Part shown: in pieces, positions 27,911 to 37,529 of the stretch | Position numbering within the stretch: the first letter of the stretch is position 1 | How the letters are laid out: each line of letters starts with the position of its first letter | Assembly: GCF_000721075.1 (NCBI RefSeq) | Contig: NZ_JOEQ01000001.1 | Location: forward strand, 248,001 to 312,000 | DNA from: Streptosporangium amethystogenes | Lineage (GTDB): Bacteria > Actinomycetota > Actinomycetes > Streptosporangiales > Streptosporangiaceae | Direction: 5' to 3' | DNA length: 64,000 bases | The notes under the pieces: model-generated | Told to the model about the DNA's origin: nothing | The model's database searches: none | Seen by the model: the letters and a program-made list of their open reading frames with translations, nothing else | Translations under genes and position numbers: made by a program

Positions 27911-29056
27911 ATGACCCTGCGCGAGGAGGCACGCTCCTGGCTGGAGGAGAACCTGACCGGCGAGTTCGCGCACGCCCGGGGACTGGGCGGGCCCGGCCGC
28001 GAGCACGAGGGACACGAGGTCCGGCTCGCCTGGGAGCGGCGGCTGGGCGAGGCCGGCTGGACCTGCCTGGGCTGGCCGAGGAGGTACGGAGGCCGGGACG
28101 CCACCCTGGAGGACCAGGTCGCCTTCCACGAGGAGTACGCCCGCGCCGCCGCCCCGGCGAGGGTCGGGCACATCGGCGAGGGGCTGATCGGGCCGACCAT
28201 CCTGGAACACGGCACCGAGGAGCAGCGGCGGCGCTTCCTGCCGCCCATCCAGCGTGGCGAGGAGCTGTGGTGCCAGGGTTACTCGGAGCCTGAGGCGGGC
28301 TCCGACCTGGCGGGCGTCCAGACCCGGGCGCGCCTGGACGACGGCGAGTGGGTCATCACCGGCCAGAAGGTGTGGACCTCGCTGGCCCACGTGGCCGACT
28401 GGTGCTTCGTGCTCGCCAGGACCGAGCCCGGCTCGGCGCGCCACCGCGGCCTGTCCTACCTGCTGGTCCCGTTGGACCAGCCGGGGATCGAGGTACGGCC
28501 CATCCTCCAGATGACCGGCACCAGCGAGTTCAACGAGGTCTTCCTCGACGGCGTCCGCACCGCGGCGGGCAACATCGTGGGCGCCCCCGGCGAGGGCTGG
28601 CGGATCGCGATGGCCACCCTCGGCTACGAGCGCGGCGCCTCCACCCTGGGCCAGCAGATCGGCTTCCAGCGGGAGTTCGCGGAGGTGGTGGCCACCGCCA
28701 GGCGCACCGGGGCCGCCGAGGACCCGGTGCTCCGCGACCGGCTGGTGCGCTCCTGGCTGGAACTGGACATCATGCGGCTCAACGCGTTGCGCACCATGAC
28801 CTCGCTGTCGGCGGGCGAACCGGGCCCCGAGGTGTCGATCGGCAAGCTGTACTGGTCGGAGTGGCACCGGCGGCTGGGCGAGCTGGCCCAGGCCGTCCAG
28901 GGGCGCGCGGGCCTGGTCGCCGACGCCCCGCCGTACAACCTCAACGCGCTGCAGCGACTCTACCTGTTCAGCCGCGCCGACACCATCTACGCCGGGTCCA
29001 GCGAGATCCAGCGCAACATCATCGCCGAGCGCACCCTGGGTCTGCCCAAGGGCTGA
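27911..29056 (+). CDS. fadE30: Acyl-CoA dehydrogenase FadE30
   Basis: The 381-aa protein shows strong family identity to mycobacterial FadE30: EFAHARGLGGPGREHEGHEV, LWCQGYSEPEAGSDLAGVQT, GQKVWTSLAHVADWCFVLAR, FNEVFLDGVRTAAGNIVGAP and TIYAGSSEIQRNIIAERTLG. FadE30 introduces a double bond into 5-hydroxy-HIP-CoA during C/D-ring degradation. It lies 16 nt after the flavin reductase with GGAGG upstream, and precedes IpdF, the order expected for this pathway. Confidence 0.87.
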   Translation: MTLREEARSWLEENLTGEFAHARGLGGPGREHEGHEVRLAWERRLGEAGWTCLGWPRRYGGRDATLEDQVAFHEEYARAAAPARVGHIGEGLIGPTILEHGTEEQRRRFLPPIQRGEELWCQGYSEPEAGSDLAGVQTRARLDDGEWVITGQKVWTSLAHVADWCFVLARTEPGSARHRGLSYLLVPLDQPGIEVRPILQMTGTSEFNEVFLDGVRTAAGNIVGAPGEGWRIAMATLGYERGASTLGQQIGFQREFAEVVATARRTGAAEDPVLRDRLVRSWLELDIMRLNALRTMTSLSAGEPGPEVSIGKLYWSEWHRRLGELAQAVQGRAGLVADAPPYNLNALQRLYLFSRADTIYAGSSEIQRNIIAERTLGLPKG

Positions 29057-29082
29057 GACACGACCACCGGAACGGAGCCCGT

Positions 29083-29862
29083 ATGGCGACACCTCCCCCC
29101 TACCCCCGCGCCCACGGCCTGCTCGAGGGAAAGGTCGTCCTGGTCACGGCGGCGGCCGGGACGGGCATCGGATACGCCACCGCCAGGCGCTGCGCCGAGG
29201 AGGGCGCGACCGTGGTCGTCTCCGACCGGCACGAGCGGCGCCTCGGCGAGGCCGCCGAGGCGCTGGCCGAGCTGAGCGGGGTCAAGCCGCTCGCGGTGCC
29301 CTGCGACGTCACCTCCGAGGCCGAGGTGGGCGCCATGTTCGACGCGGTGACCGAGGCGCACGGGCGGGTGGATGTGGTGGTCAACAACGCGGGCCTGGGC
29401 GGTACGGCGCGGCTGGTGGAGATGACCGACGAGCAGTGGGACGCCGTGCTGGGGGTGACCCTCACCGGCACGATGCGCTGCACCCGGGCCGCCCTGCGGC
29501 GGATGGTCCCCCGGGGTTCCGGGGTGATCGTCAACAACTCCTCGGTGATCGGCTGGCGCGCCCAGGAGGGCCAGTCGCACTACGCGGCGGCCAAGGCCGG
29601 GGTGATGGCCCTGACCAGGTGCGCCGCCCTGGAGGCCGCCCCGCACGGCATCCGGGTCAACGCGGTGGCCCCCTCGCTGGTCATGCACCCCTTCCTGGCC
29701 AAGGTCACCACCGACGAACTGCTCACCGAACTGACCTCCCGCGAGGCCTTCGGCCGCTCGGCGGAACCGTGGGAGGTGGCCAACGTGATCGTCTTCCTGG
29801 CCAGCGAGTACTCCACGTACATGACCGGCGAGGTCGTCTCGGTCTCCAACCGGCATCCGTGA
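29083..29862 (+). CDS. ipdF: Steroid C/D-ring SDR, IpdF-like
   Basis: The 259-aa classical SDR has the NAD motif VTAAAGTGIGYATARRCAEE, VNNAGLGG, the catalytic YAAAK and the C-terminal TYMTGEVVSVSNRHP. It matches Rv3559c/IpdF of M. tuberculosis, which oxidises the 5-hydroxyl of the HIP-CoA intermediate. Adjacent to FadE30, as in mycobacteria, which strengthens the call. Confidence 0.83.
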   Translation: MATPPPYPRAHGLLEGKVVLVTAAAGTGIGYATARRCAEEGATVVVSDRHERRLGEAAEALAELSGVKPLAVPCDVTSEAEVGAMFDAVTEAHGRVDVVVNNAGLGGTARLVEMTDEQWDAVLGVTLTGTMRCTRAALRRMVPRGSGVIVNNSSVIGWRAQEGQSHYAAAKAGVMALTRCAALEAAPHGIRVNAVAPSLVMHPFLAKVTTDELLTELTSREAFGRSAEPWEVANVIVFLASEYSTYMTGEVVSVSNRHP

Positions 29863-30087
29863 CATCCTCACCGCGCGGCCGTGGGATCGCTCCCGGCCCA
29901 CCCGGGCTCCACGGCCGTTCAGCCTCTCCGCCCGCCCGGCCGCCGTTCTCCCGTGCCACCCGACGGGGCCCCGTCCGTGTCCGCTCGGTCGTCGAGCCCA
30001 CCACCGGGGTCCTCCCGCCGGAAACGGCTCGTTCCTCCCGGCCGTCCATGCGGCCGACGTCGAACCGCCCGCCGCCCGTGGCGCTTC

Positions 30088-30115
30088 GGCCGGCCCCCAC
30101 TTCGGCGGGCCGGCC
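30088..30115. terminator. Hairpin between IpdF and chitinase
   Basis: GGCCGGCCC (30088-30096) pairs with GGGCCGGCC (30107-30115). It lies just past the chitinase stop at 30125 on the minus strand and also follows ipdF on the plus strand. Confidence 0.65.
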
Positions 30116-30124
30116 GCCGGACGG

Positions 30125-32692
30125 TTACCGCAGACCCGTGTCCAGGGCGGTGGTCAGGGTGCCGGGGTCGCCGGACATCTCCCAGATCATCGCACCGAGC
30201 AGGCCCTTGCTCCGGAGCCACGCGGTCTTCTTCCCGATCGACCAGGCGTCGTCGAAGGTCCACCACTGACCGCCGTTGCCGGTGTAGCAGTAGGTCGCCA
30301 CCGACTGCTCGTCATGTCTCACCGCGCATCCCGGCACGGAGGCCAGCAGGTTGGCGTACCCGCGAGTGCCCGCCTCGTCCGGGAACTGCCCCGGCGCCGC
30401 GCCGGTGGCCGCCTGCCACTCACCGAACCTCCCGCCGTCGGCGACGCCCTGCCAGCCCCGGCCGTAGTAGGCGAGACCGATGGTGATCTTGCGCGGGTTC
30501 ACTCCCGCCTGGAGATAGACGTCGACCGAGTCCTCGACGCTGAAGTGGAACGGGTACGGGTCCTCGGCGTCGGCGTACAGGTTGCCCTGGTGTCCGGCCC
30601 GGTTGGGCTCCCAGGAGTTGTCGCTGCCCGCGCCGTGGAAGTCGTAGCCCTGGACGTTGAAGATGTCCAGGGACCTGGCGACCTCGGGCAGGTCCCAGCC
30701 GGCGGCGATCTTCGCCGGGTCGGCGGGGGTGAAGGCGGTGAGCTGGTAGCGCCTGCCGGTCTCCTGGGTCAGCGCGTCGAGCTGCCTGCGGAACTCGGCG
30801 ATCAGCAGCGTGTTGTTCGCCTTGTCGTTCGGGCCGATGTGGTTGCCCGCGTGCCCCTCCGAGCCCGGCCACTCCCAGTCCAGGTCGATGCCGTCGAAGA
30901 TGCCGGCGGCGCTGCCGGGGCCGCCCGCACCGTTGTAGACCGGCAGGTTCCCCTTGATGTACGTGTCGACGCAGGAGCTCACGAACTTCTTGCGCGCCGC
31001 GTCGGTGGCCGCCACGTCGGAGAAGTACTTCGAGTACGTCCAGCCGCCGAGCGAGATCAGCACCTTGAGGTTCGGATACTTCGCCTTGAGCTTGCGGAGC
31101 TGGTTGTAGTTGCCGCGCAGCTTCTCCCAGCCGGTGTCGGCGACGCCGTCCACCGACTGCGCCGCGCTCATCGGCCTGCCGTAGTCGGCGTCCGCGTCGC
31201 CGGAGCCGTCGCCCTGGTTCGGGTCCTGCGGGTTCGCGGTGGTGCCCTTGGTGACACCCTGCAGGCAGGTCAGGTTCACCGGGTCGATGTTGCCGAAGGC
31301 GTAGTTGAGGTGGGTCAGCTTCGCGGCGGCACCGGTGGTGTCGAGGTTGCGCACGAAGTACTGGCGGCCGTAGATGCCCCACTGGACGAAGTAGCCGATC
31401 CTGGCGTACCCGCTGCCGACGATGTCGTCGGTGCTCACCTTCAGCGCGGTGCTCGCCGCCGACGTGTTGTCGTACACGTCGCGGGCCTTCACGGTGAAGG
31501 TGTACTCGGTGGACGGCGACAGCCCGCTCACCGTGGCGGAGGTGCCGGTCACCGTCGTGGCCAGGGTCGCGCCGGTGTAGACCTCGTACCCGGCGATGCC
31601 TTTGTTGTCGGTCGAGGCGTCCCAGGTGAGCGAGACACTGGAGGAGCTCTTGCCGGTGACGCGCAGGTTCGCGGGCACGGTCGGCGGCTGGGTGTCGTCA
31701 CCGGCGTTGTTGGTGGTCACCTTCAGCGCGGCGCTCGCCGGGGAGAGGGTTCCCTTCCGGTCCCTGGTCTTCACGGTGAACGTGTACTCGGTGTTCGAGG
31801 TCAGGCCGGTGACGGTGGTGCTCGTCCCGGTGACCGTCGCGGCGAGGTCGGCGCCCCGGTAGACCTGGTAGCCGGAGATCGGCAGGCTTCCGGGGGTCGC
31901 GGCGTCCCAGGCCAGCGAGACGGTCCTGGTGGTCTTGACCGGCGAGCGCAGGTTGCCGGGCGCGCCGGGCGGCGTGTCGGCGGCGCCGTCGCACCTGACG
32001 TCGTTGATCCTGCAGTTCTCCGGCTCGGCGGTCGCGCTGCTGAGCGTGAACGCGGGGCTGTACGGCTCGGTGGTACCGCGTGCCGCCACGGTCGTGTTGT
32101 AGTGGGCCGGGCTCAACGTGACCTGGCGCCCGCTCTGGCTCAGCGACCCGTTCTGCGCGGCGCTCGCGGTGACCCCGGCGGGCAGGTCGAAGGTGATCGA
32201 CCAGCCGTTGAGCGCGGTGTCGGTGTTGTTGGCGACCACGAATCTGCCCTGGGTGCCACTCCCCGAGTAGGTCGCGGTGACGGGCGCGTCCGGGGGTGGC
32301 GGGTCGCCGCTGCCGTCGCAGTTGGCGCCGTTGATCGTGCAGCTCACCGGCTGGACCGCCGCACTGAGCGTGAAGGTGGGGCTGTACGGCTCGGTGTTGC
32401 CGTTCGCCCGTACCGTGTTGATGTAGAAGGCGGGGGTCAGCTTGACCCGCGTTCCGTTCTGCGTGGTGGTGGCGTTTTGGGCACCGCTGACCGTGATGCC
32501 CGCGGGCAGGTCGAAGGTGATCGACCAGCCGGTGACCGGGGTGGTGCCGGGGTTGCTCACCACGAACTTGCCCTGGGTGCCGGTGAGGGTGAAGGCCGCG
32601 GTGAGCCGGGCGGCGGCCGAGGCGGGGGACGAGAGAGCGGCGAAAGTGGCTGCAAGGGCGAGAACCAGCAGCATGGAGGCTAATCGGCGCAC
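30125..32692 (-). CDS. Secreted modular GH18 chitinase
   Basis: The 855-aa protein has a Sec signal (1-27), then two homologous CBM2-like carbohydrate-binding modules (about 28-125 and 135-235, each ending in a Cys-X-Asn pair), then two fibronectin type III domains (about 240-420), and a GH18 catalytic domain to the end. The catalytic motif DGIDLDWE (600-607) places the acid at E607. It should degrade chitin outside the cell. A palindrome precedes the gene, and the modules look internally duplicated. Confidence 0.94.
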   Translation of the reverse strand: MRRLASMLLVLALAATFAALSSPASAAARLTAAFTLTGTQGKFVVSNPGTTPVTGWSITFDLPAGITVSGAQNATTTQNGTRVKLTPAFYINTVRANGNTEPYSPTFTLSAAVQPVSCTINGANCDGSGDPPPPDAPVTATYSGSGTQGRFVVANNTDTALNGWSITFDLPAGVTASAAQNGSLSQSGRQVTLSPAHYNTTVAARGTTEPYSPAFTLSSATAEPENCRINDVRCDGAADTPPGAPGNLRSPVKTTRTVSLAWDAATPGSLPISGYQVYRGADLAATVTGTSTTVTGLTSNTEYTFTVKTRDRKGTLSPASAALKVTTNNAGDDTQPPTVPANLRVTGKSSSSVSLTWDASTDNKGIAGYEVYTGATLATTVTGTSATVSGLSPSTEYTFTVKARDVYDNTSAASTALKVSTDDIVGSGYARIGYFVQWGIYGRQYFVRNLDTTGAAAKLTHLNYAFGNIDPVNLTCLQGVTKGTTANPQDPNQGDGSGDADADYGRPMSAAQSVDGVADTGWEKLRGNYNQLRKLKAKYPNLKVLISLGGWTYSKYFSDVAATDAARKKFVSSCVDTYIKGNLPVYNGAGGPGSAAGIFDGIDLDWEWPGSEGHAGNHIGPNDKANNTLLIAEFRRQLDALTQETGRRYQLTAFTPADPAKIAAGWDLPEVARSLDIFNVQGYDFHGAGSDNSWEPNRAGHQGNLYADAEDPYPFHFSVEDSVDVYLQAGVNPRKITIGLAYYGRGWQGVADGGRFGEWQAATGAAPGQFPDEAGTRGYANLLASVPGCAVRHDEQSVATYCYTGNGGQWWTFDDAWSIGKKTAWLRSKGLLGAMIWEMSGDPGTLTTALDTGLR

Positions 32693-33101
32693 GTAAGCAC
32701 CTTTCCATTTAGGAAAGTTTCCTAATAATTACGCGGATCGTAACCCCGGCGCCGCACGCCTACAAGACCCAAAACAACGCCTCAGGCCCGGCTCGGACCG
32801 TACGGCCGCCCGCTTTACCGCCCGGGGACGGAAGGCCGGTCAGGACAGGCCGCCGACAGCGAGACGATCAGGTGAAGCGGCCGGCGCGACGGCCGACCCG
32901 CACGGCACGGCCGAACACGGCACAGCGCGACGGCACAGCACGGCACAGGAAGGCCGGACCGCTGACAGTGGTCGCGAGCGGGTGGACGGGGGGACGCTCG
33001 CCTACTGACGATCAAAGGTGGACGTTACCCGGAGGCTATCTACCGCTGCAGGTCAGCGGCATGATCGCGCGTCACGCCGAGCTTTCGGATTCAGTACGTC
33101 C
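32693..33101. other. Intergenic between chitinase and an SDR
   Basis: The 409 bp holds the chitinase promoter palindrome (32709-32725) and, near 32905-32950, irregular repeats based on GGCACGGC/GGCACAG. No open frame has recognisable protein features. Confidence 0.5.
32709..32725. promoter_or_regulatory. Palindromic operator upstream of the chitinase
   Basis: TTAGGAAAGTTTCCTAA, a perfect 17-bp palindrome with 8-bp arms, is only about 17 nt upstream of the chitinase ATG. It resembles ROK-family sugar repressor sites, which suggests induction by chitin breakdown products. No regulator is encoded nearby. Confidence 0.6.
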
Positions 33102-33857
33102 TCAGCCGAGGCCGCCGTTGGCATGGATGTTCTGGCCGGTGAGCCAGCGGCTGTCGGGGCCCGCCAGGAAGGCCACGACGTCGGCGATGTCCGAGGGCTC
33201 GCCGAGACGGGCCAGCGGGGTCATGGCGGCCACCTGGGTCAGCACCCCCTCGGGGTTGGTGCCGCGCAGGAGGTCGGTGTCCGTGGCGCCGGGGGAGACC
33301 GTGTTGACGGTGATGCCCCGCCCGCCGAGCTCGCGGGCCGCGACGGCGGTCAGCTGTTCGAGGGCGCCCTTGCTCGCCACGTAGGGGGCGATACCCGGTG
33401 CGGGGCGGACGGTGTTGAGGGTGGAGATGTTGATGATGCGCCCGCCGTCGCGCATGTGCCCGGCGGCATACCGGATGGTCAGGAAGGCGGCCTTGGCGTT
33501 GACCGCCATGGCGCGGTCGTACAGTTCCTCGGTGGTCTCCGCGATGGCGATCGGGGTGAAGCTCAGCACGGCGTTGTTGACCAGGATGTCGAGGCCACCG
33601 AGAAACTCCTCGGCGGTCTCCATCAGCCACTCCGCGGCGCCCGGCCTCCCGAGGTCGACCTGGACGGCGCGGGCGCTCCCGCCCGCCTCCTTGACGCCCC
33701 ACTCCACCTCGCCCGCGGACGCGGCGGCGTTCGCGTAGCTGAAGAGCACGTCCGCCCCGTCTCGGGCGAGGCGCTCCACGATCGCCCGGCCGATGCCCCG
33801 CGACCCCCCGGTGACCACCGCCGCCTTGCCCTCCAGCACCGCCATATCGACCTTCAC
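33102..33857 (-). CDS. Short-chain dehydrogenase/reductase
   Basis: The 251-aa SDR has VVTGGSRGIGRAIVERLARD, a variant NNAV motif, the active-site YVASK and GATDTDLLRGTNPEG. Substrate unknown. GTG 33857 is chosen for its AGGAGAGG Shine-Dalgarno; ATG 33845 is possible. Confidence 0.85.
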   Translation of the reverse strand: MKVDMAVLEGKAAVVTGGSRGIGRAIVERLARDGADVLFSYANAAASAGEVEWGVKEAGGSARAVQVDLGRPGAAEWLMETAEEFLGGLDILVNNAVLSFTPIAIAETTEELYDRAMAVNAKAAFLTIRYAAGHMRDGGRIINISTLNTVRPAPGIAPYVASKGALEQLTAVAARELGGRGITVNTVSPGATDTDLLRGTNPEGVLTQVAAMTPLARLGEPSDIADVVAFLAGPDSRWLTGQNIHANGGLG

Positions 33858-34126
33858 ACCTCTCCTGTGAACTCTCAGCCGTCCTTCTGGCCCCGCATCC
33901 GCCGGGCGGCCCTGCCCCCGCCGCGCCCCCGCGCCTTCGGACTTTCTGGTTCTCACCGCCGAACCTATGATCAACTGGCGCGGCTGTCGACGACTTTCCG
34001 CCTCTCCGAAGGCCGTGCCCGACCCCCGCGAGCCGGGTGAGAACGGGGCCGGGTCGTTGGCGCGTTCCAGATCCGTGATGTTCCCGATGTGGCGGAGCTT
34101 CGGTCCGGCGACCTAATCTGCCCACC

Positions 34127-35425
34127 ATGACCATCGATGGGCGCTCGGCGCACATTCTCGACGTCCTGATCACCGAGTTCGGCGACTCCATGAAGCGCGA
34201 CCCCGCCGCCTTCCGGCGCAAGTTCCGGAAGATGGCCGCCTCGCCGTTCGCCTTCTACCGGGGCAGCGCCTGCCTGTTCTACGCGGACATGACCGGCGAG
34301 TTCGCCGACGACGTCTTCCTGGACGACCAGACCAGGCGGGTCTGGATCCACGGCGACCTGCACGCCGAGAACTTCGGCACCTACATGAACGCCTCCGGCG
34401 TGCTGGTCTTCAACGTCAACGACTTCGACGAGGCCTACGTCGGGCCGTACATCTGGGACCTGCGACGGTTCTCGGCCAGCATCGCGCTCATCGGGTACGC
34501 CAAGGCGCTGTCCGACGAGGTCATCGGCGCACTGGTGACCGAGTTCGCCGGCGCCTACCTCGCCGAGCTGACCGGCATCTCGGAGGGCGGGGACGACGCG
34601 ATCGGCTCGCTGACCCTGGAGACCACCACCGGCGTGCTGCACCGGGTGCTGCAGCACGCCCGGCTGAACACCCGGGTGGCGCTGCTGGAGCTGGAGACCA
34701 CCGTCGAGAACTTCGACCGCAGGTTCGCCGTCATGGACGGCCGCTATCCGGTCGACGAGGAGACCCGGCAGCTGGTGGAGGCGGCCTTCCAGGACTACCT
34801 GACGACCCTGCCCACCGTCTCGGCGGTCGAGCACAAGATCAAGGACTTCGCGCTCCGCACCGGCATCGGGATCGGCTCGGCCGGGCTGCCCTCCTACAAC
34901 ATGCTGCTCGAAGGCCACACCCAGGCTCTGGAGAACGACGTCATCCTCTACATGAAGCAGGCCCAGGTCCCGGCCGTGGCACGGCACGTGACGGACGAGA
35001 AGGTGCACGGCTACTTCAAGCACCAGGGCCACCGCACCGCCGAGTCGCAACGGGCCCTGCAGGCGTACGCCGACCCGTGGCTCGGCTACACCACACTGAA
35101 CGGCGTCGGCCAGATGGTCGCCGAGGTCTCCCCCTACACCGCCGACCTGGACTGGGGCGACGTCAACGAGCCGGACGAGCTCGCCTCGGTGGTTCGCGAC
35201 CTGGGCCGGGCGGTGGCCAGGATGCACTCGGTGGCCGACGACGAGTCCAGCCACGACCTGGTCGACTTCTCCACCGAGGACGCGATCGTGGCCGTGATCG
35301 ACGGCGACGCCGAGGGCTTCACCCGCACCCTGGTCGACTTCGCGCACGCCTACGGAGCGCGGGCCAGGGCCGACCACGGACTCTTCGTCGACCTGTTCAG
35401 GAACGGCCTCCTCCCCGGCCTCTGA
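34127..35425 (+). CDS. DUF2252 protein, kinase-like fold
   Basis: The 432-aa protein has aminoglycoside-kinase-like motifs VWIHGDLHAENFGTYMN and VNDFDEAYVGPYIWDL, matching DUF2252. The HGDLHxxN catalytic loop and DFD metal site are intact, so small-molecule phosphorylation is plausible. No operon partner. A long-loop hairpin (GAGCCCGG...CCGGGCTC, 35424-35487) follows. Confidence 0.85.
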   Translation: MTIDGRSAHILDVLITEFGDSMKRDPAAFRRKFRKMAASPFAFYRGSACLFYADMTGEFADDVFLDDQTRRVWIHGDLHAENFGTYMNASGVLVFNVNDFDEAYVGPYIWDLRRFSASIALIGYAKALSDEVIGALVTEFAGAYLAELTGISEGGDDAIGSLTLETTTGVLHRVLQHARLNTRVALLELETTVENFDRRFAVMDGRYPVDEETRQLVEAAFQDYLTTLPTVSAVEHKIKDFALRTGIGIGSAGLPSYNMLLEGHTQALENDVILYMKQAQVPAVARHVTDEKVHGYFKHQGHRTAESQRALQAYADPWLGYTTLNGVGQMVAEVSPYTADLDWGDVNEPDELASVVRDLGRAVARMHSVADDESSHDLVDFSTEDAIVAVIDGDAEGFTRTLVDFAHAYGARARADHGLFVDLFRNGLLPGL

Positions 35426-35487
35426 GCCCGGTTTCCGAGAGCGGTCTCTGCGATCGGCCCCGGAAACCGACCTCGGAAGCCGGGCTC
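35424..35487. terminator. Long-loop hairpin after DUF2252
   Basis: The arms beginning GAGCCCGG and ending CCGGGCTC pair over about 16 bp with a single mismatch and a 32-nt loop. It lies between convergent genes and overlaps the DUF2252 stop. Confidence 0.5.
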
Positions 35488-35556
35488 CGGAACCGTTCTC
35501 CGTGGACGTCCTTCGGGGAGGGGCCACGCCCGAGGCCGGCCCTTCCCCGCCTCACC

Positions 35557-36552
35557 TCACAGCCGCTCCGTTTCCGGCTCCGCCTCGTGCCGGGCGGAGC
35601 GGGCCTCGGCGTGGTGGCAGGCGACCTGGGACCCGGCCGAGGATGGCAGGACCGGCAGCTCCCCGGACGCGCACAGCCCGTCGACCCCCGCCTCGGCCGC
35701 CGCGCCCGAGGCCAGCACCTGGCAGCGCGGGTGGAAGCGGCAACCGGCCGGGATCCGGGTGGGGTCCGGCGGCTCGCCGCCCAGCACCACGGGCGACCGC
35801 GACTCCGGCAGGACCGACAGCAGCGCCTGGGTGTACGGGTGCGAGGGCGAGGTGAGGATCCGCTCCACCGGCCCCGACTCGACGATCCTGCCGAGATACA
35901 TCACCGCGACCCGGTCGGCGATGTTCCAGGCCAGCCCGAGGTCATGGGTGACGACCAGGGCCGACAGGCCCAGCTCGGCGCGGAGGCGGAGCAGCAGGGC
36001 GAGGATCTCGCCGCGTACCGACGCGTCCAGCGAGGCCACCGGCTCGTCGGCGACCAGCACCCGGGGCTCCAGCGCGAGGGCTCCGGCGATGACGACGCGC
36101 TGGCGCTGGCCGCCGGACAGCTCGTGCGGGTGCCGGTCGAAGAACCGTTCGGGAGGACGCAGCCCGGCCCTCGACAGGGCCGAGGCGACCAGGTCGCCCT
36201 CGCCGGGCAGGCGATGGATGCGCGGCCCCTCGGCCACCGCCTCGTAGACGGTGTGCCGGGGGTTGAGCGATCCGGTGGGGTCCTGGAGCACGAGCTGCAC
36301 CTCGCGGCGGTGGGCCCGCAGAGCGCGCGACGAGTAGGCCAGCGGGACGCCGCCGTAGTGGACCGACCCCGAGGTGGGCCGCTCCAGGCCGAGCAGGGTC
36401 CTGGCCAGCGTCGTCTTGCCGCAGCCGGACTCGCCGACCAGCGCGACGATCTCCCCCTCGCCCACGGCGAGGTTCACCCCGTCCACCGCGCGGGCGCGAC
36501 GCCCGCGCGAGGCGAACTCCACCCGCACATCCCGTGCTTCGAGCAGGGTCAT
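35557..36552 (-). CDS. Oligopeptide ABC transporter ATPase (DppF/OppF type)
   Basis: The 331-aa ATPase has Walker A GESGCGKTT, Q-loop LVLQDPTGSLNPRHT, signature LSGGQRQRV, Walker B VLVADEPVASLDA and the C-terminal oligopeptide extension with FHPRC. Its ATG overlaps the partner ATPase stop (ATGA). It powers peptide import with the genes upstream. Confidence 0.92.
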   Translation of the reverse strand: MTLLEARDVRVEFASRGRRARAVDGVNLAVGEGEIVALVGESGCGKTTLARTLLGLERPTSGSVHYGGVPLAYSSRALRAHRREVQLVLQDPTGSLNPRHTVYEAVAEGPRIHRLPGEGDLVASALSRAGLRPPERFFDRHPHELSGGQRQRVVIAGALALEPRVLVADEPVASLDASVRGEILALLLRLRAELGLSALVVTHDLGLAWNIADRVAVMYLGRIVESGPVERILTSPSHPYTQALLSVLPESRSPVVLGGEPPDPTRIPAGCRFHPRCQVLASGAAAEAGVDGLCASGELPVLPSSAGSQVACHHAEARSARHEAEPETERL

Positions 36553-37529
36553 CGGCTCTCCTCGCTGACGTGGACGCACGCGGCGGTGTGCGGCGCCCCG
36601 GTACCGTCACCCGCGACCCGCAACTCGACCGGCTCCGACGCGCACGAGACGAGCGAGACCGGGCAGCGAGGGTGGAAGGAGCACCCCGTGGGCAGGTGCG
36701 CGGGGTCGGGCGGATCACCGCCCAGCCCTTTGGGCGCCATTCTGGAGGCGGGGTCCCCGACGGTGGGAAACGCCTCGGCCAGCGCCCTGCTGTAGGGGTG
36801 CCGCCCGCCGGTGAAGACCTCGCGCGAGGGGCCGGACTCGACCACCCGGCCCGCGTACATGACCGCCAGCCGGTCGCACGTCGAGGCCAGGACCGACAGG
36901 TCGTGGGAGATCATGATCAGGCCGATCCCGTGCTCGGCGATGAGCGAGCGGATCAGCGAGAGCACCTGCGCCTGGATCATCACGTCCAGCGCGGTGGTCG
37001 GCTCGTCGGCGACGATCAGGCGGGGTGAGCAGGCCAGCGCCATGGCGATCATCACCCGCTGGCGCTGGCCACCTGAGAGCTCGTGCGGGTAGCCGCGCGC
37101 CCGCCAGGCCGGCAGGCCGACCTGCTCCAGCAGCTCCGTCACCCTGCGTCGCGCCTCGGCCCCGGTGGCCATGCCGTGCACCCGCAGCGGCTCGGCGATC
37201 TGGTCGCCGATCCGGCGCACCGGGTTCAGAGCGTGCTGGGCTCCCTGGAAGACCAGCGAGGCCGAGGCCCACCGGACCGCGCGCAACCGCCCCCAGCTCA
37301 TCGTCAGGACGTCCTCGCCGTCCAGCAGGATCTCCCCGGACACCGATGCGTTCCTGGGCAGCAGCCGCAGCAGGGACATGGCCAGCGTCGACTTGCCCGA
37401 CCCCGACTCCCCCGCCACGCCGAGCGCCTCACCGGCCTCCAGGCCGAGTGAGACGCCCCGCACGGCGGGCACGTCCCCGGTCTCGCCCCGGTAGGTCACC
37501 GCCAGGTCACGCAGTTCGAGCAGGGTCAC
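36549..37529 (-). CDS. Oligopeptide ABC transporter ATPase (DppD/OppD type)
   Basis: The 326-aa ATPase has Walker A GESGSGKST, signature LSGGQRQRV, Walker B LIVADEPTTALDV and the Cys-containing tail CSFHPRC typical of oligopeptide subunits. GTG start overlaps the DppC stop. It forms a heterodimer with the DppF-like ATPase. Confidence 0.92.
   Translation of the reverse strand: MTLLELRDLAVTYRGETGDVPAVRGVSLGLEAGEALGVAGESGSGKSTLAMSLLRLLPRNASVSGEILLDGEDVLTMSWGRLRAVRWASASLVFQGAQHALNPVRRIGDQIAEPLRVHGMATGAEARRRVTELLEQVGLPAWRARGYPHELSGGQRQRVMIAMALACSPRLIVADEPTTALDVMIQAQVLSLIRSLIAEHGIGLIMISHDLSVLASTCDRLAVMYAGRVVESGPSREVFTGGRHPYSRALAEAFPTVGDPASRMAPKGLGGDPPDPAHLPTGCSFHPRCPVSLVSCASEPVELRVAGDGTGAPHTAACVHVSEESR

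Noticed and set aside
30314..32683. Plus-strand frame opposite the chitinase
   Set aside because: Composition-driven shadow of a modular enzyme.
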